Origin: Saprospiraceae bacterium
Lineage (GTDB): Bacteria > Bacteroidota > Bacteroidia > Chitinophagales > Saprospiraceae
Length of the DNA: 58,550 nt
Assembly: GCA_020629315.1 (NCBI GenBank)
Contig: JAHDDO010000026.1
Span: forward strand, 1-58,550
Direction: 5' to 3'
Shown: piece after piece, positions 8,025 through 17,028 of the stretch
Numbering within the stretch: the stretch's first letter is position 1
Layout: each line of letters starts with the position of its first letter
Notes under the pieces: model-generated
Databases searched by the model: none
The model's input: the letters and a program-made list of their open reading frames with translations, nothing else
Told to the model about the DNA's origin: nothing
Made by a program: the position numbers and the translations under genes

Positions 8025-8487
8025 TACTTACTTTTTTCAGATTAATGTCTTTTTGCTTTTGTCTGGGCAATATAATAGCAGTGTGTTCTATTAGTTTGGT
8101 AAGATCACTACGTTCATCAGTATAGATATAGCGAATAGCTCCTGAAGTATCCACTAAATAATAGTCCCCTACTGCCACCCCTCTTATTTTTAGCGCATCA
8201 TCCTTCATAAATTGGAAACTATAGGAATTTTTATACTGATCAACATAAGTGCTATCAAAGACTGCATTTTCAGAAAAAGAAATGCATGTCGTTTTTCCGA
8301 TTAACTCACGACTAATCTCCTTTGCCCCAAACCAAAGGCTCACGTCCGAGTCAGAAAAAGAAAATTTTGGTGCTAAATCATCCAATGCTTCTTTTCTGTA
8401 ATCATAGCCTGATTGTAAATAATACCAGGAGGCTGCAGGAAGGCCAAATAACATGACCATTACAACTATAGTCTTTAGATATTTCAA
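8014..8487 (-). CDS. Degenerate SCO1/SenC-like protein lacking CxxxC
   Basis: The protein has 157 residues, an N-terminal membrane anchor (about residues 5-23) and a C-terminal segment YYLVDTSGAIRYIYTDE that matches the last strands of the SCO thioredoxin fold. SCO proteins deliver copper to the CuA site of oxidase subunit II through a CxxxC pair and a distal histidine. Here the copper-binding cysteine pair is missing; only one cysteine (ISFS context, about residue 68) remains. The chain is also shorter than normal SCO (about 200 residues). It sits where a SCO gene is expected, just after the oxidase operon, so it is probably a diverged homologue with a changed role. Confidence 0.65.
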   Translation of the reverse strand: MKYLKTIVVMVMLFGLPAASWYYLQSGYDYRKEALDDLAPKFSFSDSDVSLWFGAKEISRELIGKTTCISFSENAVFDSTYVDQYKNSYSFQFMKDDALKIRGVAVGDYYLVDTSGAIRYIYTDERSDLTKLIEHTAIILPRQKQKDINLKKVSNGN

Positions 8488-8528
8488 CAGAGTTCTTTTT
8501 TATATAACAAGAATAGCATAGAAAGGTT

Positions 8529-8559
8529 AAAAAAAAAGCTGCTCTTAAGGAGCAGCTTT
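8529..8559 (-). terminator. Terminator of the act-cox operon
   Basis: On the minus strand AAAGCTGCTC and GAGCAGCTTT form a 10-bp stem with a short loop, followed by a run of nine T. It lies seven bases after the stop of the subunit IV gene. It separates the respiratory structural genes from the SCO-like, DUF420 and CPMC genes. Confidence 0.9.
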
Positions 8560-8565
8560 ATAGTA

Positions 8566-8982
8566 TTACATTTTGTAAATATCGCTTTGTTCAAAAAGGA
8601 GGTATCCTTCTTGTTTTTGCATTTCTTCTTTGACCGGTGCTTTATTTTTGTCACTGATCAAGTTACGTCTTTTTTGCCAATCACTACCTTCCCAGAAAAA
8701 GGCTATAATCGCCCAAACTAGTAATAAGGTTGGTAATAAAACGGATTTTACTAATCCAGGCACTTCGTATTTCATGTGCATGAATTCATAAACAATTAAA
8801 TAGGCCTTAACAATACTCATAACTATCATTGCAATGGATACAACATAGCCTGGTAATGACTGGCCTTCAATAAGATGTCCTTTACCATATAAGGCAAAAA
8901 GAACTTCTCCTATAGTAATAATACCAAGGATGATTATAATCCTAAGTACTTTCTTTTTCGAATCTTCGTATGAATGTCCCAT
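8566..8982 (-). CDS. Cytochrome c oxidase subunit IV
   Basis: This 138-residue protein has three membrane helices and matches the prokaryotic oxidase subunit IV family (CtaF/CyoD type). The conserved VYEFMHMKYE segment after the second helix is typical. This small subunit stabilises the heme-copper oxidase core and has no cofactors. The C-terminal 35 residues are soluble and charged. It is the last gene before the operon terminator and follows subunit III by 15 bases. Confidence 0.85.
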   Translation of the reverse strand: MGHSYEDSKKKVLRIIIILGIITIGEVLFALYGKGHLIEGQSLPGYVVSIAMIVMSIVKAYLIVYEFMHMKYEVPGLVKSVLLPTLLLVWAIIAFFWEGSDWQKRRNLISDKNKAPVKEEMQKQEGYLLFEQSDIYKM

Positions 8983-8997
8983 ATCTGTTTGCTGCGA

Positions 8998-9849
8998 TTA
9001 AATTAGATAGAATACAAGGAAAACAAAAACCCAGACCAAGTCGACAAAGTGCCAATACAGCCCGATCTTTTCAACCATTTCGTAACCATTCCTCCGTTCA
9101 ACATATAAACCGGTAGCCACATTTACCATTATAATGATCAAAAATATTACACCTGATAGAACGTGGAATCCGTGGAAACCTGTAATAAAGAAAAATAATG
9201 CACCAAAAGCTTTAGGACCAAAACTTTGCACTTTTTCAATGCCTGCATCAGGTCCATCAGTTACCTTGTAAGGTAGCTGATGCCATTCTCCATTATGCTT
9301 ATGAATTAAATATGAATCCCCTGCTTTAAAAGAATCTCCAGCTTTTATTTCGTGGCCATCTCCTTCTAGATAAGTACCACTCTCTACATGGGTACCAAAA
9401 GGGTTTTTCGTAACTGTCATATGCTCCTTACCGATCAACATGTTCCACTCCCAAGCTTGACAACCTAAAAAACCTAAGCCTCCAATTATGGTTAATGCCA
9501 TCCAGAAAACAACACCACCTTTATTCTCTCGTTGGCCTTCTTGAACGGCTCGCACCATCGTGAAAGAGCTAAATAAAAGAACGAAAGTCATAACCGTAAC
9601 GAAATAGAGTGGCTTATGATGGAACCCCCCTGGGAATGTACTGAATACAAAGTCAGGTACTGGCCAAGATGGCATACTAATTCGTAATGCTCCATAAGCA
9701 ATCAAAAATCCTGCGAAGGTGAAAGCATCCGATAAAAGGAAATACCACATCATAAGTTTTCCATATGATGCACCGAATGGCTTTGCGGCACCGTCCCAGG
9801 CTTTCTTGCCCGTAAGCTCTTCATGTGTATGTACTGCTACGTCTGCCAT
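8998..9849 (-). CDS. ctaE: Cytochrome c oxidase subunit III with periplasmic insertion
   Basis: This heme-copper oxidase subunit III has 283 residues and the family helices ending in the motif GLYWHFVDLVWVFVF. Between two helices there is an insertion of roughly 70 residues (about 140-210) that is soluble and rich in Gly, Asp and His. It is absent from ordinary subunit III and looks like an added extramembrane loop. Subunit III stabilises subunit I and supports proton uptake. A second, shorter subunit III homologue lies immediately upstream, and both belong to the same operon. Confidence 0.9.
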   Translation of the reverse strand: MADVAVHTHEELTGKKAWDGAAKPFGASYGKLMMWYFLLSDAFTFAGFLIAYGALRISMPSWPVPDFVFSTFPGGFHHKPLYFVTVMTFVLLFSSFTMVRAVQEGQRENKGGVVFWMALTIIGGLGFLGCQAWEWNMLIGKEHMTVTKNPFGTHVESGTYLEGDGHEIKAGDSFKAGDSYLIHKHNGEWHQLPYKVTDGPDAGIEKVQSFGPKAFGALFFFITGFHGFHVLSGVIFLIIIMVNVATGLYVERRNGYEMVEKIGLYWHFVDLVWVFVFLVFYLI

Positions 9850-9868
9850 GTTTATTAATTACTACTAG

Positions 9869-10444
9869 TTATTTTACAATTAATATGAAGATCAATAAAT
9901 AGATCCACAAAATATCTACGAAATGCCAATAGTGAAGAACCATTTCATAACGATTAATCCTGGCCTCCGTAGGCTTATATTCTAATATGAATGCATTAAT
10001 AGCTGTAATCAGAAGAGCCGAAATGCCCCCTAGTACATGTAATGCATGTAATCCAGTTATTAAATAGAAAAACGAACCACTTACATTTCCTTTTAAATCA
10101 ACGCCATAGCTAAATAATGTGGTCCATCCTAAATACTGACAAATAACAAAAACAGTCCCTAAAACCATACTCGCTATTAATGTCAAAATATATGTTTGTC
10201 TCTTCCCTCTTTTAAATGCATTACAAGACCAATGCAATAAAATCGAACTTAATACAATGCTAATAGTGCTGAAGATAAATTCCTTTGGCAATGGAAATTC
10301 TAACCAATTACCAGCAGCCTGCTTTACAATGTAAGCACTGGTCAATGCTGCAAACATCATAATTATGGACGCAAATGAAGTCCATAGCGCAAATTTCTGC
10401 GGATTTATTCTTTTCTTATATATGTTGTTTACAGCTACCTCCAT
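9869..10444 (-). CDS. Second heme-copper oxidase subunit III-like protein
   Basis: This 191-residue protein has five membrane helices and the subunit III closing motif HYWHFVDILWIYLL, as well as the GLHALHVLGG segment. It lacks the large insertion of the next gene. Pairs of subunit III-like genes occur in Bacteroidota caa3 operons and may both join the complex. It starts one base after the heme O synthase stop region, so the genes are tightly coupled. Confidence 0.88.
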   Translation of the reverse strand: MEVAVNNIYKKRINPQKFALWTSFASIIMMFAALTSAYIVKQAAGNWLEFPLPKEFIFSTISIVLSSILLHWSCNAFKRGKRQTYILTLIASMVLGTVFVICQYLGWTTLFSYGVDLKGNVSGSFFYLITGLHALHVLGGISALLITAINAFILEYKPTEARINRYEMVLHYWHFVDILWIYLLIFILIVK

Positions 10445-10445
10445 T

Positions 10446-11336
10446 TTATAATCCTATTAGAATGAGTAAAAAAACAGGCGCATACATAAAAGAGTAAAAC
10501 ATCAGTTTCCTGGCTGATGGTCTATCGAATTTCTTATGAAAAGACCAACTGAGAATAAAGTATCCTATTGAAAGAACTAATACTGAAATAAACTCTGCAA
10601 GATTTAGATATTGCATTGTAAACATTCCAATGCAAGTAAGCAAAATCATAAAAGCATATATACTACTACCGAATCCTATAGATCGGCTTATATTTCCTTC
10701 ATTATCCTCTGGCAACAATTTGAATCCCGCTTTTGAGTAATCATCGTATGATAGATAACCTATAGCCCAAAAGTGAGGAAACTGCCAGAAAAATTGGATA
10801 GCAAATAGACAAAGCCCAAAAAGACTTACTGTGCCTTCTGCAGCAGTTGTTCCTATAAGTACTGGCAAAGCTCCAGGAATAGCCCCAATCGCTACTGACA
10901 GGGTTGAGTGACGCTTGAGCGGTGTATACAAAAAGGCATATATCATAAAAGATATAGTACCTAATAAAGCTACTATAGGATGTATAAGTGCTAGAAGAAC
11001 AATACCAATGAGACTCATTATACCAGCCAATAATACTGCATTGGAAATGGTTAATTTGCCACTAGGAATTGGTCTTTCTTTAGTTCTATCCATTAATATA
11101 TCAAAGTCTTTCTCTAGAGCTTGATTTAAAGCATTAGATGCAAAGGTGACCAAGTACCCTCCTAAGCAAAGCAAAAGTAATGTCGCAAAATCAAGTCCCT
11201 GACCCGCTGAAGCAATGATAAAGGCCAAAACGGCCGTTAACACTACGATAGTAGATAACTTAAATTTGACCAACACTCCTAAATTGTATACCCAGGAATT
11301 TGATTTAGAATTTGATATTTGAATGGTCTTAGCCAA
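10446..11336 (-). CDS. ctaB: Protoheme IX farnesyltransferase (heme O synthase)
   Basis: This 296-residue UbiA-family enzyme transfers a farnesyl group to heme B, giving heme O for the oxidase. Seven to nine membrane helices are visible. The first Asp-rich motif is in NALEKDFDILMDRTKERP and the second includes SYDDYSKAGFKLLP, both typical of CtaB/CyoE. The YLSYDDY region and the RPIPSG segment support the assignment. The gene sits between subunits I and III. Heme A synthase (ctaA), which would be needed if heme A is used, is not in this window. Confidence 0.95.
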   Translation of the reverse strand: MAKTIQISNSKSNSWVYNLGVLVKFKLSTIVVLTAVLAFIIASAGQGLDFATLLLLCLGGYLVTFASNALNQALEKDFDILMDRTKERPIPSGKLTISNAVLLAGIMSLIGIVLLALIHPIVALLGTISFMIYAFLYTPLKRHSTLSVAIGAIPGALPVLIGTTAAEGTVSLFGLCLFAIQFFWQFPHFWAIGYLSYDDYSKAGFKLLPEDNEGNISRSIGFGSSIYAFMILLTCIGMFTMQYLNLAEFISVLVLSIGYFILSWSFHKKFDRPSARKLMFYSFMYAPVFLLILIGL

Positions 11337-11368
11337 TGTCTCTATTCCTTTACTTATCCAAACTATAA

Positions 11369-13216
11369 TTAATGACCGTCACCAGGCGTTTCTCCATCAC
11401 GCATAGGTGTAATTTGAGTAATAAACTCTTCGCCATCTTTTCCATAGTCATACGCCCATCTATGTACACTTGGCAATTTACCTTCCCAGTTACCGTGTCC
11501 TGTATCAATAGGTGTAGTCCATTCCAATGTTGTAGCCCCCCATGGATTTCTTGTCGTCATCCGCTTTCCTCTCCATATTGAATAGAAGAAATTAACAACA
11601 AACAAAATTTGAGCAGCAAATACAATAATAGCCGCAATCGTTATGAATTGATTCATATCACCGAAATGCTTAAAAGCATCGAATGTATCGAATCTGTAGT
11701 ATCGCCTTGGAACACCTGCCATCCCTATATAGTGCATTGGCCAGAAGATAGCATAAGCACCAACTAAAGTGACCCAAAAATGGATTTTACCCATAGTTTC
11801 ACTCATAAAACGACCAAACATTTTAGGGAACCAATGGTAAATACCTGCGAACATTCCAAAGAATGCTGCAATTCCCATTACAATATGGAAGTGAGCTACA
11901 ACAAAGTATGTATCATGCATTTGGATGTCTATCGCTGAATTTCCTAAGAAAATACCCGTTAGACCTCCCGATATAAACATGGAAACAAAACCAATAGCAA
12001 ATAACATCGGTGAGTTTAATCGAATATTACCTCCCCATAAAGTGGTTATCCAGTTAAATACCTTAACCGCTGATGGAACAGCAATAATTAGAGTAAATAC
12101 TACAAAGAAATTCGATATAAATGGATTTACACCTGACATAAACATATGGTGAGCCCATACGATAAATGATAGGAATCCAATAGCTAATATTGATAAAACC
12201 ATAGCCTTGTAGCCAAAGATCGGTTTTCTTGCGTGCACAGATAATACTTCTGATGTAAGACCCATGGCAGGCAATATAATAATATACACCTCAGGGTGAC
12301 CTAAGAACCAAAATAGGTGCTGGAATAAAATAGGACTACCCCCAACTCTATCTAAAGCTTGGCCTTCAATAAATATTTCACTTAAGAAGAAACTGGTTCC
12401 TAAGCCTCTATCAAATATCAACATAAAGAAACCAGAAGCTAAAACAGGGAATGATAATAATCCCAATATCGCTGTCACAAAGAACGCCCAAATAGTAAGT
12501 GGCATTCTCCAAAGGCTCATCCCTTTTGTTCTAAGATTCAAAACTGTGGTTATATAATTGATACCTCCGAGTAAAACCGAGACCACAAATAACGTAAGAC
12601 TTATAAGCCAAAGTGTCATTCCACCCTGGGATCCAGTAGACGCCTGCGGTAATGCACTTAAAGGCGGATATCCTGTCCATCCACCTGAAAAGGGGCCCGT
12701 ATTTAAGAACAGTGAATAAAACATCACCACACTGGCTAAGAAAAAGAACCAGTAGGATAACATATTCAAGAATGGAGAGGCCATATCTCTAGCTCCGATT
12801 TGAAGCGGAATCAATAAATTACTAAATGTTCCACTCAGACCTGCAGTCAATACAAAAAACACTAATATGGTTCCATGCATGGTTACCAAAGCGTAATAAA
12901 ACTCTGGTGCCAAAGTTCCAATTCCTGCTTCATCGACCACTATCCATTTGCCTAACAAAGGCTTTATCCAAGCCAAACTTTCATCTGGAAAACCAAGTTG
13001 TAAACGGAATATAATTGACATTCCTGCACCAATGATAGCCCAAAAAATTCCTGTTATAAGGAATTGTCTTGCAATGATCTTGTGATCCATTGAAAAGACA
13101 TAATGACTTATAAAATTTGATTGGTATTTGTCACCATGATGATGATCGTGAAAGTGATCATCATAACCATCTTTTTCAATAATTAGATCCGGATTGTACT
13201 TTACTATTTCAGCCAT
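11369..13216 (-). CDS. ctaD: Cytochrome c oxidase subunit I
   Basis: This 615-residue catalytic subunit has about twelve membrane helices. It shows the heme and CuB ligands in WFLGHPEVYI, AHHMFMSG and the HDTYFVVAHFHIVMG segment. The Glu in GHPEVY points to an A1-type oxidase with a D-pathway. It reduces oxygen to water and pumps protons. An N-terminal cytoplasmic extension carries a His/Asp-rich stretch (about residues 18-29), a feature shared with other subunits of this operon. It follows subunit II by 11 bases. Confidence 0.97.
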   Translation of the reverse strand: MAEIVKYNPDLIIEKDGYDDHFHDHHHGDKYQSNFISHYVFSMDHKIIARQFLITGIFWAIIGAGMSIIFRLQLGFPDESLAWIKPLLGKWIVVDEAGIGTLAPEFYYALVTMHGTILVFFVLTAGLSGTFSNLLIPLQIGARDMASPFLNMLSYWFFFLASVVMFYSLFLNTGPFSGGWTGYPPLSALPQASTGSQGGMTLWLISLTLFVVSVLLGGINYITTVLNLRTKGMSLWRMPLTIWAFFVTAILGLLSFPVLASGFFMLIFDRGLGTSFFLSEIFIEGQALDRVGGSPILFQHLFWFLGHPEVYIIILPAMGLTSEVLSVHARKPIFGYKAMVLSILAIGFLSFIVWAHHMFMSGVNPFISNFFVVFTLIIAVPSAVKVFNWITTLWGGNIRLNSPMLFAIGFVSMFISGGLTGIFLGNSAIDIQMHDTYFVVAHFHIVMGIAAFFGMFAGIYHWFPKMFGRFMSETMGKIHFWVTLVGAYAIFWPMHYIGMAGVPRRYYRFDTFDAFKHFGDMNQFITIAAIIVFAAQILFVVNFFYSIWRGKRMTTRNPWGATTLEWTTPIDTGHGNWEGKLPSVHRWAYDYGKDGEEFITQITPMRDGETPGDGH

Positions 13217-13227
13217 TACCTACGCTT

Positions 13228-14727
13228 TTACTTTGAAATAATTCTTAATTCGGTTCTTCTGTTTTGTTGTCTTCCATCTTCAGTTGCATTATCAGCAACT
13301 GGTTGATCAGCTCCATAACCCACTGCTTTAAGTCGGTCAACACTGATACCTTTATTCATTAAATAACTCTTTACAGAGTTAGCCCTTGCCTCAGATAGGG
13401 CTTGATTAGATGAAGGATCACCTACGTTATCAGTGTGTCCTCCTAACTCGACAGCAGCCGTGTTATATCTTGTCATAATACTTGCTAAATTGTCCAATTC
13501 GTACTTAGACATATCCTTCAACGTGGCGCTGCCCGTCTCGAAGAAAACGTGCTTCAACGAAATCGTACTTTCAGACGGATCGTCGGCGCTTATTGAACTT
13601 TCAAAATCTGTTAGTAAATCCACTTTACGCTGACCAATTTCTGCATCTAATAATCTTCCTTTAAAAGGATCTGCTTCTGTACCCCTTATCGTTGATAAAT
13701 AGTAGCTTGTTTGTTGCGACAACCATTCTTCATATTCATCTTGCTCAACAATTTTAACTACCCTACGCATACTGTAGTGACCTTTTCCACATAATTCCGC
13801 GCATGCCAACTCATAATCAAAAGCCTCCCATCTGGTAGGTCCCTCAGGGTCTTCTGGATCGTAAGGCTCATTCCATTCGGGATAATCTTTCAGTGCTTGT
13901 CTATATTCCTCCGTTGTTTTTGTAGGCGTAAAAACAAAATATGTTGGAAGACCTGGCACAGCATCCATTTTCACTCGGAAGTGAGGTAAATAAAAGTTAT
14001 GGAGAACATCTTTAGATGTTATTCTAACTCGTACTTTTTGGTCTACTGGCAATACAATTTCTGTTGGTAAGAAGTCATCAATATTCTTTTCGTCATTCCA
14101 ATCCTGACCTAATGGGTTTGTAGCCAGGTCAATTAACCTAAAATTCTTTGTTCCTAGCTTGCCATCAGGTCCAGGGTATCTCAAATCCCATGCAAACTGA
14201 TAACCGGTTGCTTCTATCTCAATGACTTCTTCATCAGGTCCTACGTCAGCCATAGCTGTATTCCATACAAAAAGTCCCTTCACAACTAAGTATGTCATTA
14301 CAATTAATGGAATTACCGTCCAAATGACTTCTAATTGGGTGCTATGTGCAAAGAATTTACCGACTCTACCTTTCTGTTCTCTATACTTATAAGAAAACCA
14401 GAATAAATAGATCTGTGTAATTACAAACACAATACCCGTAAATATTAGCGTTACATTAAATATCGAATCCAAACTTCCTCCGTGTTCAGAAGCCGCTTTA
14501 TGAGGGCCGTAACCCAGCATAGAATCTTTATAATAATACGCTGATACAACGCAAAAAATCAGGAACAATATCATAAAGATGACCAGCCAAACAGCTGTTC
14601 TGTTATTGTTTTGCAAATACACTTCTTCCTCTCCCCTGATCTTTGCTGATAGCTGCGATACCCTACTCAACTGAACGATGATTACAGTGAGTAATAAAAT
14701 GGTTAAAGCAATAACTAATCCTAACAT
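13228..14727 (-). CDS. ctaC: Cytochrome c oxidase subunit II fused to OmpA domain
   Basis: The first 340 residues are oxidase subunit II. Membrane helices lie near 1-22, 46-66, 90-113 and 133-152, two more than the usual pair. A periplasmic CuA cupredoxin domain has ligands H243, C309, E311, C313, H317 and M320. It accepts electrons from cytochrome c. From about 387 to 499 the protein continues into an OmpA C-terminal-like domain with HVFFETGSATL, GGHTDNVG and the NRRTELRI motif, which in other proteins binds peptidoglycan. The open frame is continuous and there is no sign of a frameshift. The fusion would tether the oxidase to the cell wall; that is inference. There is no C-terminal cytochrome c domain. 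Confidence 0.93.
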   Translation of the reverse strand: MLGLVIALTILLLTVIIVQLSRVSQLSAKIRGEEEVYLQNNNRTAVWLVIFMILFLIFCVVSAYYYKDSMLGYGPHKAASEHGGSLDSIFNVTLIFTGIVFVITQIYLFWFSYKYREQKGRVGKFFAHSTQLEVIWTVIPLIVMTYLVVKGLFVWNTAMADVGPDEEVIEIEATGYQFAWDLRYPGPDGKLGTKNFRLIDLATNPLGQDWNDEKNIDDFLPTEIVLPVDQKVRVRITSKDVLHNFYLPHFRVKMDAVPGLPTYFVFTPTKTTEEYRQALKDYPEWNEPYDPEDPEGPTRWEAFDYELACAELCGKGHYSMRRVVKIVEQDEYEEWLSQQTSYYLSTIRGTEADPFKGRLLDAEIGQRKVDLLTDFESSISADDPSESTISLKHVFFETGSATLKDMSKYELDNLASIMTRYNTAAVELGGHTDNVGDPSSNQALSEARANSVKSYLMNKGISVDRLKAVGYGADQPVADNATEDGRQQNRRTELRIISK

Positions 14728-14745
14728 ATTTCTCTTTTCTAAATA

Positions 14746-16131
14746 TTAAACATGATGATGTACACTCTCTTCAATGTAAGGGTCATGAGCTGAAGTCAAT
14801 GATGCCCTACCTAGTGCAGAGAATACGAAAAACAGAAATAGACTTAAAAATCCTATAAAAGTACCCACTTCCAAAAATCCAGGAATAGTGGTACCCATCT
14901 TAAATCCGCCGTGTCCATGCCCATGATCTCCATGTGCATCGTGCCCGTGATCGCTATGTGCATCATGTCCATAATCATCATGTGCATGTGCAGTATCATG
15001 CGAACCATGATCATGGTCATCGTGGCCTATATGCTTTGTATGGGCATCATGTCCACCTTCATGAAGCATTGAAACCTCATGAGCGGTATGATCCACACCC
15101 GGTTTAATCATCTGGAAGTAATCTACCCAGTGACCGAACAAAACTATTACGGCTACAAATCCTAAAGATCCCATTTTCCTTTTTGTATCATTCCTCATTA
15201 AAATGAAAAATGGCAGTATAAAGTTTATAATCAGATTACCGTAAAATAATACAGGGTAGTCATTTATTCTTGTATAAAAATAACCCGTCTCTTCACCCAC
15301 ATTTGCATACCAGATTAGCATGTATTGTGAGAACCATAGATATGTCCAGAAAATACTAAATGCAAATAATAACTTACCAAGATCATGCATATGCTCGGTA
15401 GTTACATTTTCGTAATAGCCTTTACCCCTTAAATATTGAAGGATCAAGATGGTCAAACAAATCATAGATACAAAGGCACTAGCTCCTGTATACCAGGCAA
15501 ATAAGGTACTATACCAATGCGCATCTACAGACATGATCCATAACCAGACCATCGCACACATTGAAAATCCAAATACTGGTAAAAATGCCGCAGCATATAC
15601 TCGGGTTTTTCTATGTACCTTGAAATCATCATCAGCCCCTTGTTCTTCTTCACTAACAGATAAAGATCTAAATCGCAAGGCAAAGAACACCCAAGCTCCT
15701 ACAATGACTAAGGTTCCAAAAAAGTACCAGCCTTTATTCAAGAAACCAGCCTTTCCTTGTAAAATAGTATCTATTTCTACGGAAGCAGGATCATTCCAAT
15801 GGTATAGATGATTCCAACCTAAATAGGTTGACAATCCAAGAAATGCCATCAAACAGAATCCTACAATGAGAAAAAGTCCCATTGATTCCCATACTCTTTT
15901 GAAAACAGTATACCATCCAGCCCATGCTGTTATGCTCGCTGCTAAGAAGAAAGTAGCGAGTGCAGCGATCATGGTAAAGAACGCTGAATTATGAAGTAGG
16001 TTAGACCAGAACCGGGTATGATATGCATCATCCGTCCCTGAAAACCATGTCAAAGCCAGGCACAAAAACCCTAGGATTATTCCAGCTAATAAGGTAATTC
16101 TGAGTCTGTTTGTAAATTCAAATGTACGCAT
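14746..16131 (-). CDS. actF: Alternative complex III subunit ActF
   Basis: This integral membrane subunit of quinol:cytochrome c oxidoreductase has 461 residues and about ten helices, and it is homologous to ActC/NrfD. A conserved WLWIMSVDAHWYSTLF segment is visible around residue 200. Near residues 355-410 is a loop extremely rich in His and Asp with repeated DHGHDAHGDHG-type units, just before the last helix. Such a loop could bind metal ions. The position after ActE matches the standard actABCDEF order. Confidence 0.9.
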   Translation of the reverse strand: MRTFEFTNRLRITLLAGIILGFLCLALTWFSGTDDAYHTRFWSNLLHNSAFFTMIAALATFFLAASITAWAGWYTVFKRVWESMGLFLIVGFCLMAFLGLSTYLGWNHLYHWNDPASVEIDTILQGKAGFLNKGWYFFGTLVIVGAWVFFALRFRSLSVSEEEQGADDDFKVHRKTRVYAAAFLPVFGFSMCAMVWLWIMSVDAHWYSTLFAWYTGASAFVSMICLTILILQYLRGKGYYENVTTEHMHDLGKLLFAFSIFWTYLWFSQYMLIWYANVGEETGYFYTRINDYPVLFYGNLIINFILPFFILMRNDTKRKMGSLGFVAVIVLFGHWVDYFQMIKPGVDHTAHEVSMLHEGGHDAHTKHIGHDDHDHGSHDTAHAHDDYGHDAHSDHGHDAHGDHGHGHGGFKMGTTIPGFLEVGTFIGFLSLFLFFVFSALGRASLTSAHDPYIEESVHHHV

Positions 16132-16159
16132 GCTATATTGCTAATAGATTATTCAAAAT

Positions 16160-17011
16160 TTAATGATGATCTCCTTCATGATGCTCATCACCATGAGGCT
16201 CAGAGTGATCATGATTATGATCATGGGATTCATCATGTTCATGATGACCGTGATCAACACCATGACTATGATCTTCGTGCACTTCTTCTTTAGTAGTTTC
16301 TACCATGACAATATCACCTGCTGGTCTGTCAATGGCATTTAATGTATTCTCGTATTGGTTATACGCTAACTTCTTATCCTTAGCTTGAAGAGCTCGGATA
16401 TAATGGATTACTTGCCATCGCTCTTCATAATTTAACTTGTCATTATACGCACCCATTACGTTTTTACCGTGCATGATAGCGTGGTAATATCTACCATTGC
16501 TTGCACTTACAAATTCGTCTAATAGGAAATTTGCCGGTTGAGCAGGATATTTACCACCATCATCTCTTACTATATATCCCGCACCATCACCTTTCTCACC
16601 ATGACAAATACCACAATACACATTGTAATGCTCTTTTGCGGCTTTTAATCCAGCATCTGTGATGGGATATGGATTTTCAACTAATTCATTCGTCGCTCTG
16701 GTTCGCTCCTCCTCTGTATTACCATAAGGGTAATGTAAGCTATTATCTTCTGTTGCTGCATTTCCTACTTTTCGCGAGATAGTTCCAGCTTGCGGAAGAC
16801 GGGGTTGCGCATATTTGTAATACTCATCTTCACCACCCCATGTATTGTTATAGTAATACGTATAGGTGTTAGCTTCATAAGCAGTCGAATGCGCCATATC
16901 TGGCATGTACTCACTTCCTGGACTATTACCACCAGGCTTTTGACAAGCACTTAATGATATGATTACAGCTGAAACTGCGAGCAGATATATTTCTTTTCTA
17001 AATTTCATCAA
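16160..17011 (-). CDS. actE: Alternative complex III subunit ActE, monoheme cytochrome c
   Basis: This 283-residue lipoprotein has a signal peptide ending in the lipobox LSAC at about residue 22. A single heme site CGICH lies near residue 130, followed by GEKGDGAG and a distal Met-containing GKNVMGAY segment, as in class I cytochromes c. It is thought to pass electrons from ActA/ActB to the terminal oxidase. The last 40 residues are almost entirely His, Asp and Glu. This tail is not part of the cytochrome fold and resembles the His-rich loop in ActF. Confidence 0.92.
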   Translation of the reverse strand: MMKFRKEIYLLAVSAVIISLSACQKPGGNSPGSEYMPDMAHSTAYEANTYTYYYNNTWGGEDEYYKYAQPRLPQAGTISRKVGNAATEDNSLHYPYGNTEEERTRATNELVENPYPITDAGLKAAKEHYNVYCGICHGEKGDGAGYIVRDDGGKYPAQPANFLLDEFVSASNGRYYHAIMHGKNVMGAYNDKLNYEERWQVIHYIRALQAKDKKLAYNQYENTLNAIDRPAGDIVMVETTKEEVHEDHSHGVDHGHHEHDESHDHNHDHSEPHGDEHHEGDHH

Positions 17012-17028
17012 AAATCTTCGATTCGTTA

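Noticed and set aside
13228..13580. OmpA segment as a separate gene downstream of subunit II
   Set aside because: The frame is continuous with subunit II and no start codon with a plausible signal peptide lies at the domain boundary.
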